Shown here: piece by piece, positions 1 to 12,000 of the stretch | Position numbering within the stretch: position 1 is the stretch's first letter | How the letters are laid out: every line of letters starts with the position of its first letter | Assembly: GCF_035046485.1 (NCBI RefSeq) | Contig: NC_085138.1 | Coordinates: 7,873,409 to 7,937,408 of the forward strand | Length of the DNA stretch: 64,000 nucleotides | Direction of reading: 5' to 3' | Source: Aedes albopictus | Lineage: Eukaryota; Arthropoda; Insecta; Diptera; Culicidae | The notes under the pieces: model-generated | Seen by the model: only the letters and a program-made list of their open reading frames with translations | What the model was told of the DNA's origin: nothing | Databases searched by the model: none | Program-made: the position numbers and the translations under genes

Positions 1-97
1 ACCAACATCAGAGATTCGTTCATGATCTTATCGATATTGGCCCGATTGGCTTCGATGCCGACGACGCAGTTCTTGCTGAAGGTGCGGGCACTGTCGG
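1..97 (-). CDS. Fum1: Fumarase exon 4 (partial)
   Basis: A pyrimidine-rich acceptor (ccccattcag) abuts 97. The exon reads [20 protein letters not shown] and continues to NESLMLV at the left edge, matching the C-terminal segment of class II fumarases. The phase agrees with the donor at 203. The rest of the protein lies outside the window. Confidence 0.92.
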
Positions 98-3000
98 CTG
101 AATGGGGAGTAGTGAGGAAACAGGTTATTTAAGACCACCATTATTTTCTGGATGAATCCTACAAACATTTCCTCGCCACCGTGTTATACCTAAGATACTT
201 ACACAACAACCGAATCGATCGCAGCACATTGGACACCACCAGCGGTTTGAACACGTTCAGTTCAAAGTGTCCATTCGATCCACCGACGGTAACCGCCACG
301 TTGTTACCCATGACCTGAGCGCAGACCATCGTCATGGCTTCGCACTGAGTGGGATTCACCTTGCCGGGCATGATCGAGCTTCCGGGTTCGTTTTCCGGCA
401 GGCTCAGCTCTCCCAGACCGCATCGGGGACCCGATCCCAGGAACCGAATGTCGTTGGCAATCTTCATACAGCTGACGGCGATGGTGTTCAGGCAGCCGGA
501 AACTTCCACCATGGCGTCACGAGCGGCCAGCGCTTCGAACTTGTTCGGGGCAGTGATGAACGGAAGGCCGGTCAGTTCGGAAATCTTGGCAGCGCACTTT
601 TCGGCGAATCCGATGCGGGTGTTCAGACCAGTTCCGACGGCGGTTCCACCGAGAGCCAGCATGTACACACGGGGCAGCACGGATTCGATTCGCTGCAGGG
701 CGAATTCCATCTGCTGGACATATCCGCTGAATTCCTGTCCCAGGGTGAGTGGAACGGCATCTTGCGTGTGCGTGCGGCCAATCTTGATGATGTCCTTGAA
801 CTCGTTGGACTTGGCCTTCAGGGCGTCGTGGAGGGTCTGGATGGCTGGCTTCAGGTTTCCGGTCAGTTCCCGGGCCACCGAGATGTGGATGGCCGTGGGG
901 AAGGTATCGTTCGAGGATTGCGATTTGTTGACGTGGTCGTTCGGGTGCACCGGGGCCTTCGACCCGAGGGTTCCGCCGAGCAGCTCGATCGCCCGGTTGC
1001 TGATAACTTCGTTGACGTTCATGTTACTCTGGGTACCGGAACCGGTTTGCCAGATGACCAGCGGGAAATGGTCGTCGTACAGCTTTCCGGAGATGACATC
1101 GTCGGCGGCCAGGGAGATGGCATCGGCAATCTTAGGGTCTAGTCCGTACTCTTTGTTTACCAGGGCAGCAGCCTTCTTGAGGATGCCCATGGCAGTGATG
1201 ACTGGTTGCTGATAAGGTCAGATGGAAGAAATATAAAAGAATTAATCATTTTAAATGAAGTGAAAATTACGGTACTTTGGGTGCTAGGAACCATGAAAAT
1301 TTTACATCAGAAATCTCGCGTACCCTGCACCAGTTTTGACCAATCTAAAAGATGTTTTTAATAAGCAGGAATTCTATGAAATCAATCTACATTTCGTAGA
1401 AATATTAATTTTGAAGCAGTTTTTACTTGTGTTCTTATAAGCTTCTTACTTACTAACTACCAAAAAGTTCTTCCCGTGACAACTGCAGAGGGCGCAGTAG
1501 TACATACAGATAATTTCTAATAGCAACGGTGTCGAACTAACATTCCTTTCCTTGCCTCGTTGACCGTTAGGACGTGGCCGGCGCTGTTAGGAGCAATCCC
1601 TGACAGAATTTCAGCAGGAATCTCCAAAGATATTTCAGCAAGAATTTCCAAATGAATTCCAGCAGGTATTCCCAAAGAAACTCCAGCGAGAATCTGCAAA
1701 GGAATTCGAGGAGAAATCCTCGAAGAATATCTAGAAGGAATCCTCAAAAGACATCCCAGGAGGACTTCTAGAAGGAATCCTAGATGGATTCTCTGAAGGA
1801 ATTCCAGGAGGAATCCCCAAAGGAATTTCAAGAGGAGTTCCCGAAGTAATTCTCGGAGAAGTCCCTGAAGGAATTTCAGAATGAACCCCCAAAGTAATTC
1901 TAGAATGAATCATCGAATGAATTCCAGGAGTATTCCCCGAAGGATTTTCAGGAGCAATCTCCGGCCCCAAAGCAATCTCTGAATAATTTTCAGGAGGAAT
2001 CCCTCATAGGAATTCCGGGAGGAATCTTCGAAGGTATTCTAAGAGGAATCCTAAAGGAATTTCAAAAGGAATTCCAGGAGGAATCCCTGAAGAATTTTGA
2101 AGAGGAATCTTCGAACTATTGACGGGAGAAAACCTTGAAGGAACTCCAGAAGAAATTTCTGGAAGAATTTCAGGGGGAACCCCCAACTTAATTCTAGAAG
2201 AAGTCCCCGAAGGAATTCCAGAATAAATTCTCGAATGAACTCCAGGAAGAATTCTTGAAGGATTTCCAGGGGAAATCTCCGAGGAATTTACAAAAGGAAT
2301 ACTCGAAGAAATTCCAGGAGTGAAAATAAAAGGAACAGTACTTAACTCGATTTTCTTTTTACTTACAGGTATTCCACTAACACGCCCAGATTCATCATCA
2401 TCATCAAAGGAATTCCAGGAGGACTCCCAGAAGGAGTTTTAGAATGACTCCCTGAAGGAATTCCAAGAGGAATCCCTAAAAGCATTTCAAGAGGAATCTT
2501 CGAAGGAATGACAGGATAAATCCTTGAAGGAATTCCAGGAAGAATCCCCGAAAGAAATTCAGGAGGAATTCCCTATATAATTCTAGGAGAAGTCTCGAAG
2601 AAATTCCAGAATTAATCCTCAAAAGAATTCCAGAATGAATCCCCGAACGAATTCTAGGAGGAATCCCTGAATGAATTCCAGCAGGAGTCTCTAAAGATAT
2701 TTCAGCAAGCATCTCCAACGGAATTCCAGCAGAAATTCCCAAAGAAACTCCAGCGAGAATCTGCATAGGAATTCGATGAGAAATCCTCGAAGAATATCCA
2801 GAAGGATTCCTAGATGAACTCTCTGAAGGAGTTCCAGGAGGAATCCCCTATGAAATTTCAGGAAGAATCCTCGGAGAAGTCCTAAAGTAATTCTCGGAGA
2901 AGTCCCGAATTTCAGAATGAACCAACAAAGGAATTCCAGAATAAATTCCTGAATGAATTCAAGGAGTGATCCCCAAAGAATTTTCAGGAGGAATCCTCAA

Positions 3001-6000
3001 AGGTATTCCAGGTATCCAGAAGAATCCCTGAAGGAATTCTAGGAGGAAATCCCCGAAGGATTTTCAAGAGGAATATTTGAAGGAATAACGGGAGAAAACC
3101 TTGAAGGAATTCCAGAAGGAATTTCCGAAAGAATTTTAAGGGGGAATCCCCAACCTTATTCTAGAAGAAGTCCCCGAACGAATTCCAGAACGAACCCTCG
3201 AACGAACTCCAGGAAGAATTCGTAAAGGATTTCTAGGAGGAATCTCCGAGGAATTTCCAGGAGAAATACTCAAAGAAATTACAGGAGGAATCCCCAAAGA
3301 AATTCTTGGAGGAAATCCTGAAGAAATTCCTGAAGAAATGCCAAAGGAATTTCAGGAGAAATCCACAAAAAAAATCTAGGAGGAAACCCGAATCATTTAC
3401 AGGCGGAAAACCTGAAGGATTATCAAGAGGAATCTTTAAAGGAACGACAGGAGAATTCCTTGAAAGAATTCCAAGAGGAGTCCCCGAAGGAATTCTAGGA
3501 GGAATCCCCGAAGGAATTTCAGGAGGAATCCTCAAAAGATTTCCAGGAGTAATCCCCGAAGGATTTACAGGAGAAACTCCCAAAGGAATTTTTGGAGGAA
3601 TCCCCGAAGTAATTCTAAGAAAAGTCCACAAAAAATACCAGTAGGAATCCCCGAAGGACTCCCAGGAGGGATCTCGAAAAAAAAAACACAGGAAGAATCT
3701 CCGACGGATTTCCAGGAGGAACCCTTGAAAGATTTTCAGGGGAAATCTTCACAGGGTTTCCAGGGGGATTCCACGAAGGACTTGCAGTAGGAATCCCCGA
3801 AGGATTTCTTGGAATACTTGTAGGAACTCCATGAGGAAATCCTGGAGATATGCCTGATTATGGTCCCCAAAAAATCTTGAAGGATCTCCTGTAAGAACCT
3901 AAAAAAAACTTTTTAATGCATGCCTGAATCCTCCAGGAAAAATCTTCGAAAGAATTTCAGGAGCGATTCCTGGAAGAACTTCTGGAAGAATCCCAAAAGA
4001 AGCTTCTGGAGAAATCTCTGAAAGAGCACGGTTAGAAAATTTCACTCATTTCTGAACTAAAGTGGGAAGGCTAAAAAATGAGTAAATAGCTTCTCAAACG
4101 CTAGTGCTGGCTCAAGTGTTAAAATCTCATCAGTTCAACCCTTTGGAGCCGGAGGGGTCATACATACACTACCCGCCATAAATATGGAATCGCATCTTCT
4201 AGTATTGCAACACCCCAATTGAATATTGCAGCACCCCAAAAAGTTTGGCATCACCTGAAAACCTTATTTTTTACTAAACTATATCTCAAAAACCGTATCC
4301 TCTGCAAAGTTTAGACCTTCGGCAAAGTTGTTCAGCAGGTTTATGACCTTCAAATGGTGAAATGTTTGGTACGTAATTCCGCCACTATGTGGCGCTAGTG
4401 TGCATTTACAATGAAGTACTTTAACATGGTTTATCTCATGATTCTGACCACCTAGAATGTTCGTGTCTTCAGCAATGTTGATTAGAAGGGTTATGGCTAT
4501 CAAATGGTGGTAAGTTTAGTGCGTGATTCCGCCGCTATGTGGCGCTAGTGTGCATTTACAATGAAGTACTTTGACACGGTTTATCTCATGATTCTGACCA
4601 TCTAGAACAGGGATTCCCAAAGTGGGCGAAATCGCCCCCTAGGGGGCGAAAATCATACCGAAGGGGGCGAAAATTTGAAAAACCAAAATTGGGGGGCGAA
4701 AATACTAACAAGGGGGCGATTTTTCAAATGATTGGAAAATATAAATACCTAGTATATTAAAACACGGGTCCAGAATGTTTACTGAATCATGAAACCCTCT
4801 GACATTTTTATATGTTTTGTTTCTGGGATTATTGAAATAATGATTCTTCCAATCAAACTTAGAATTCGACTTAATTTTAAAGAATTTTTGGTGTTCATGA
4901 TGACTCTTTTTTGCCAATATTCTTAGAAAACAACTAAAGTGAGATTAGTGAGACTACTACATGAATTTCCAAAGCAAATACCGTAATATGGGGAGTAGGG
5001 TAACGGTTGAATTTTGGACCCCTAGAGGACATTGATTTAAATTTAATTCAAAATCAAACAGAATCAGAGGGTATTTACACATAATGATGATGTTAGTATG
5101 TTCGTAAAAGCCTCCACTCTCCGCTAAAAATACCCGCAAGGTCATTTCTGACTGAAAATTTGATGACAATAACTGATTTTTGAGGGATCACTTTTCACTG
5201 TTTTGGACACCCCAATATATTTTAGACCCTCTTCAGGATATATTTTGGACACCCGGTGTTTAAACTCGTTTGAAACTATTTTGGAAGAATTTGCCGCTTG
5301 AATATGCTGGATCACATCCTAATTACTTGATTGACAAAGGCTGATTAGACGAACTTTGCGAATTTAATGCGCTAGAATGATAAACGTTTTTGTTTACATC
5401 TGCAAGTTTCCTCAGCACCGCAATCTCTTATTGTAAACATGATGCGTCGGTCGCACGGATGACGAGATTGGTAAAAAATAATTTCAAGGCAAATAAGAAT
5501 ATTTCTAGTGAGGAAATGATCGCTGCTCGTGCAGAGCGATCTTATTTAGCGAATGATTCTAAAAATTTCCGTTATCTCATCATTAAACCTGTGTAAGTTG
5601 TGATAATAGGACAAAGGGGGTCCAAAATATATGGGGGTCCAAATTATATTGGTTACCCTAGTTGATCAGCGGGGTGAAGTTGATCACTATGGGATACATG
5701 GCCTTCGAGCGCTGAGGACGCCACAATTCTGTTTCAATGAAAGAACTTTTGACGTAAATCAATTGTGTGAATATATTTGAAGAATTTTTGAAAGTTTTTA
5801 TGTCAATTGTGAGAGATTTTACACAAAAATATTGACTTTTTTAGATGTGTATTAAAACTCGGTGGAAGGGCTACCTTTTAATAAATCACCTCCCATCTAC
5901 GCCTGGTATATCAGATGACTCACAAAATACTTTTTTTTATTCATGGCAGGCTTATTGAGCATAGCTTTGAGTTTGAATTGATGTTAACATATAATTTTTG

Positions 6001-9000
6001 TATGAAAATAGCATATTTTTGCGAAAGTTACACGATTTTCAAAGAAATTGCCTACTTTTAGGCATTTAATGTGGGTCATTCTGTAATTCAATAAACTTTA
6101 TTTTAAACATACAAAATGCACCAGTTGTAAGAATTTTGAAAACTGATTCAGATTCAGCATCATCAAATTTAGTTTGTTCAATAATTTTCCATTCTTAGAA
6201 TGTTATGTCATTGGTTGATCAACTTCACTCCGGATTGAAAATTTTAAAATTTTACCATTTGAGTATTTTTCACAAAATGCAGCAGTTTCTTGTAAGAATT
6301 TCGTTCACGGAACATAGAATAGGTCAACTTAGTACATATTTTAAAAATAATTGTTTGGAGTCATATGAATTGTGCCTGGTTTTATTTAAAAGAATAGAGG
6401 AAAAGTGACCAACTTCCCCCCAGATTACGGTAATATGGTTTCTGGAAATCTAACAAATATACATCAAAAAAACTTTTATGGCGAACATTCTTGATTGATT
6501 TTCTTAAAAAATATGTAAGGAGATAGGTGTCTTGACTTGACGAGAAAGTTTTATTTTTAATTCATTGGTCGTCATGAAATCTTCAACCAAAAACATAAAG
6601 TTTCAGACGAGTTACAGAACACTTTTTGGATGAAGTTCGTCATAATACTTTGAAAATATTTCAGAGAAGCTTCCTGGATGAATTCCAAACTTTGCATTAC
6701 TAAGAGTAAGTTTGAAAACTTTCCAGGAACTCATCGTTAAATTCCCTCAAAACTGCTGCAAATGACTGCTGTATGTCTACTTTTTTGATAATATAATTAA
6801 AACATAGGAAGTACTCCAATCCATACAAAGCTTGTCAGTTTGGATCACAAGCTTTTCTTTACTGGGAAAAGCTGACTACATTTGCAAACACCCCAATATA
6901 TTTCTGAGTTATGTTTTTTGAATGAAAGATATTTTTGTCAAACAATTGGAACAATGTTTGAAACTGACATCGGGGTTGAAGACCTTTCTTTTTAGAACAC
7001 TGGTAGAACATCTCGTTAAAAATATCGAATGATCATAAGTGTTCACAGTTCGTTCTATTTTGCTTAATGAACAACCGTTCAAGAATGATGCTGGGTCATT
7101 AGGCCGAATGGACATTAGGCTGAATTGTCATCAGGACGAATTCATGTTTAGCAGTTATCTGGAAACGGATGTGTTGTTATCACCTTCTTCAACTATTATT
7201 GTAAAAAAACTATTTTGACAATAATACAAGAAAGAACAGCCTATGTTATAAAGAAGGAAAAGTTCATACAAATGGCAAATGGTCATTGGCAAAGGAAGTT
7301 CTCAGTTAATTACAGTGGAAGTGCTCATAGAACACTAAGCTGAAAAGCATACTGTGTCTCAGTGGGAACGTAACGGCAAAAAGAAGACCCAATGACCATT
7401 TGGCCTAATGGCCTTCGGCCGAATGGTCTGAGACCTTCAAAAATATAGCACAAACATCATTTCAAAACTTATGTAAGAACGATCAATAGGGTTCAAAATA
7501 GTTAATTCAAATGCAAAAAAATCGATGAGTTTACTAAACCATGCAATGAAAATCAGAGAGATGCTATCTATCTATATATATAAAAATGAGTTTGGAGTCC
7601 CTTTGAGGCAACAAAACTCACGAACGGCCAAACCGATCAGCATGACCCTTGCACGTTGCGATTCGTATTCATGGTGGCTGTGTTTATATGTATAAAAAGT
7701 TACGAAAATCAAATAAAAAAGAGAGAAAATTGATGAAGTGCTGATTTTTCATGAGCTGGGAAGAAAATCAACACGATCGAATTGACACCAATCTAGAGTG
7801 CCGTGCAGCAATGACCTCAACAGTTGTCAAACCACCACAAGATGGCAAGACAAAGTTTGCCGAGACAGCTAGTTTTAGATAAATCAGGCCAAACACTTCA
7901 ATAGGTCCTATCTGCATTTGAGAGGCTCTCTTTGTTCAATTTCTCTTTTAATTATTGCAATGTAATGGCACACTTTTCAACTATTTTTGCAGTACAAATC
8001 AAAAGACGATTGTTTTGACCATCGTTCAATGCAAGAAGACAATCATAATACAAAGAAACAGCTGAGATATTAACGAAAGAGAGGGAAACCAAAGAGAGCC
8101 TCTCTTCTGCAGATTGGACCTTTAGACATGTTTGGCCTGAAATACATTACTGCCACTACTGATTTTGCCACAGTATGGCGTCAAATAATGGGCTTTTATT
8201 GTTGAAGGATTCGTCATTCAAATAATCGTCATCATTGAAAATACGAAAGCAGTTTCCTCGCTCGGAAAGCAAATGTTTGTACCCACAATTCAGTGAATAA
8301 ATTTTCACTACGGAGATTTCATTTTTGAACTAGAAAACTGCTTTCAATGATAATGAATATGTCAATAACGAATCCTTCGGGCTTCAGCTAAGCACAGTAT
8401 CAGCCTTGTATTATTGAAACATTAATATCTCACAATAGGGGGGCGAAAATATTTTTCCCAAGCTCCAAGGGGGCGATTCTTCCAACAAGTTTGGGAAACA
8501 CTGATCTAGAATGATCGTGTCTTCAGCAATGTTGATCACAAGGTCTATGGCTATTAAATGGTGGTAATTTAAGTGCGTAATTCCGCCGCTATGTGGCACC
8601 AGTGTGCATTTACAATGAAGTACTTTGACATGGTTTATCTCATGATTCTGACCACCTAGAATGTTCGTGTCTTCAGCAATGTTAATCATAAGATCTATGG
8701 CTATCAAATGGTGGTAAGTTTAGTGCGTAATTCCGCCGCTATGTGGCACCAGTGTGCATTTACAATGAAGTACTTTGACATGGTTTATCTCATGATTCTG
8801 ACCACCTAGAATGTTCGTGTCTTCAGCAATGATGATCAGAAGAGTTATGGCTATCAAATGGTGGTAAGTTTAGTGCGTAATTCCGCCGCTATGTGGCACC
8901 AGTGTGCATTTACAATGAAGTACTTTGACATGGTTTATCTCATGATTCTGACCACCTAGAATGTTCGTGTCTTCAGCAATGTTGATCAGAAGGGTTATGG

Positions 9001-12000
9001 CTATCAAATGGTGGTAAGTTTAGTGCACAATTTCACCGCTATGTGGCGCTAGTGTGCATTTACAATGAAGTACTTTGACATGGTTGATCTCATGATTCTG
9101 ACCACCTAGAATGTTCGTGTCTTCAGCAATGTTAATCATAAGATCTATGGCTATCAAATGGTGGTAAGTTTAGTGCGTAATTCCGCCGCTATGTGTCGCC
9201 AGTGTGCATATAAAATGAAATACTTTGACACGGTTTATCTCATGATTCTGACCACCTAGAATGTTCGTGTCTTCAGCAATGTTAATCATAAGATCTATGG
9301 CTATCAAATGGTGGTAAGTTTAGTGCGTAATTCCGCCGCTATATGGCACCAGTGTGCATTTACAATGAAGTACTTTGACATGGTTTATCTCATGATTCTG
9401 ACCACCTAGAATGATCATGTCTTCAGCAATGATGATCAGAAGAGTTATGGCTATCAAATGGTGGTAAGTTTAGTACGTAATTCCGCCGCTATGTGGCGCT
9501 AGTGTGCATTTACAACGAAGTACTTTGACATGGTTTATCTCATGATTCTGACCACCTAGAATGTTCGTGTCTTCAGCAATGATGATCAGAAGAGTTATGG
9601 CTATCAAACGGTGGTAAGTTTAGTGTGTAATTCCGCCGCTATGTGGTGCTAGTGTGCATTTACAACGAAGTACTTTAACATGGTTTATCTCATGATTCTG
9701 ACCACCTAGAATGTTCGTGTCCTCAGCAATGTTAATCATAAGATCTATGGCTATCAAATGGTGGTAAGTTTAGTGCGTAATTCCGCCGCTATGTGTCGCC
9801 AGTGTGCATATAAAATGAAATACTTTGACATGGTTTATCTCATGATTCTGACCACCTAGAATGTTCGTGTCTTCAGCAATGATAATTAGAAGAGTTATGG
9901 CTATCAAATGGTGGTAAGTTTAGTACGTAATTCCGCCGCTATGTGGCGCTAGTGTGCATTTACAACGAAGTACTTTAACATGGTTTATCTCATGATTCTG
10001 ACCACCTAGAATGTTCGTGTCTTCAGCAATGTTGATCAGAAGGGTTATGGCTATCAAATGGTGGTAAGTTTAGTGCACAATTTCACCGCTATGTGGCGCT
10101 AGTGTGCATTTACAATGAAGTACTTTGACATGGTTGATCTCATGATTCTGACCACCTAGAATGTTCGTGTCTTCAGCAATGTTGATCATAAGGTCTATGG
10201 CTATCAAATGGTGGTTGGTTTAGTGCGTATTTCCGCCGCTATGTAGCGCTAGTGTGCATTTACAATGAAGTACTTTGACATGGTTTATCTCATGATTCTG
10301 ACCACCTAGAATGTTCGTGTCTTCAGCAATGATGATCAGAAGGGTTATGGGTATCAAATGGTGGTTAGTTTAGTGCGTAACTCCACCGCTATGTGGCGCT
10401 AGTGTACATTTACAACGAAGTACTTTAACATGGTTTATCTCATGATTCTGACCACCTAGAATGTTCGTGTCTTCAGCAATGTTGATCAGAAGGTCTATGG
10501 CTATCAAATGGTGGTAATTTTAGTGCGTAATTCCGCCGCTATGTGGCGCTAGTGTGCATTTACAACGAAGTACTTTGACATGGGTTATCTCATGATTCTG
10601 ACCACCTAGACCTACCTGTGCGCCGACTATATTTTGCTCGGCGGCAGCGTGAGGGCCATTTTTCGAGGAATTTCAGAAGGAAATCCAGGAGGATTCCATA
10701 AATAAACTCAAGACGAAATCCTAAGGGATTTACAGCAGAAATCCTCGAAGGAATTCCAGCGGGAATTTCTAAGGGAATTCGAGAAGGAATCCTTTAAGCA
10801 AGGATTTCTAGGAGGAATCAACAAAAAATATCCAGGAGAAATTTCGAAAGTTTTTCCAGCAGAAAACCTCAAAAGAATTCAAGTGGGAGTTTAGAAGAAT
10901 ATTAGAAAAAGAGTCACCAAAGGAATTCTAAGAGGAATCAATGAAAATTACCTTAGAGGTATTTCTGGAGGAATTCCAAGAGAAATCCCTGAGAGAATTT
11001 CAGTAGGAATCCCCGAAGGAATTCTAAGAGGAATCCCCGCAGGAATTCTAGAAAAAATCTTCGAAGAAATCTCCCAAGAAATTGCAGGAGAAATTTATGC
11101 AGAAATCTCAGGAGCAGCCACCGAAAGAACTTCGGAAGAAATCTTCGAAGGAATTTCGAGCGGAATCCTCAAAGGTTTTTTAAGTCAGAAGGAATTCCCG
11201 AAGAAATCCTTGAAGAAACTCTAGGAAGAATCCACGAATTCTAGAAAGAATTTCCGAAGGAATTCTTGGAGAAACCACCGAATAAGTTCAAGAAGGAAAC
11301 CCTGAAGGAATTCCAGGAGGAATTCCATGAAGAATTTAAGGAATTCCTGGAAAAAAAATAAAAAAGGAATCGCCACAGGAATTCCAAGAGGACACTTCAA
11401 AGTTATTCCAGGAGGAGTTTCCGTATTAATTTTAGGAGGAATCTCCGACGGAATATCAGGAGGAATACCCGAAGAAATATCAAGAGGAAACTTTGAAGGA
11501 AGTCCAGCAGAAATCCACGAAGGAATTCCAAGGCAAATCCCCGAAGGAACTCTAAGAGGGTACCCCGAAGGAATTCCCGGTGGAATCCACGACGGAATAT
11601 CAAAAGGAATCCCCGAAAGAATTTCAGGAGGAATCCATGAAGGAAGTCCAGGAGGAATCCCCAAAGAAATTCCAGAAAGATTTTTTCAACGTAATTCGTG
11701 ATGGATTCCTCAAAAGACTTCTAGGAGGAACCATCGAAAAAAAATTAGAGGAATCCTCGAAGAAATTTCATGAGGAACCCGTGGATAAAATTGAAAAGGA
11801 ATCTTCGAAGGAATTTTAGGAGGAATCCCCAAAGGTGTTTCAGGAGGAATCCCCGCAGGAATTTCAAGAGCAAATTCCGAAAATAATCCTGCAAAGGAAT
11901 TCCAGCAATTATTCACAAAGAAATTCCAGCAGGACTTCAGTGGGAACTTCCAAGGGAATTCGGGTAAGAATCTCCAAAGGATTTCAATAACGGATCAACG

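Larger units (their letters stand above)
4608..8503. mobile_element. hAT-type DNA transposon, non-coding, 8-bp target duplication
   Basis: A 3,896-bp insertion flanked by perfect direct repeats ATCTAGAA (4600-4607 and 8504-8511). Ends are imperfect inverted repeats: CAGGGATTCCCAAA at 4608 and, reading inward from 8503, CAGTGTTTCCCAAA. The CAG..TTCCCAAA end and 8-bp duplication are hallmarks of the hAT superfamily. Short gggggcgaaa motifs cluster near both ends (4625-4725, 8448-8485). No hAT transposase is recognisable. The interior carries nested elements at 4981-6430, 7249-7391, 7571-7872 and 7885-8139. Confidence 0.85.

Noticed and set aside
267..1212. Long plus-strand open frames across the fumarase exon
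   Set aside because: They are antisense shadows of a strongly conserved, high-GC fumarase exon, and their peptides show no recognisable domain.
1517..3644. Many open frames with [12 protein letters not shown] or GIPEGI-like repeats
   Set aside because: They arise from the 24-bp satellite whose unit is divisible by three; frames occur on both strands and in several phases with no start or splice logic.
8411..8707. Frame [19 protein letters not shown]...
   Set aside because: Translation of the 150-bp tandem unit; it recurs with every copy and crosses the hAT boundary, so it is not a gene.
8504..10612. Possible CRISPR-like array because of regular spacing
   Set aside because: There is no alternation of invariant repeat and unique spacer; the whole 150-bp unit is repeated. 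The genome is eukaryotic.
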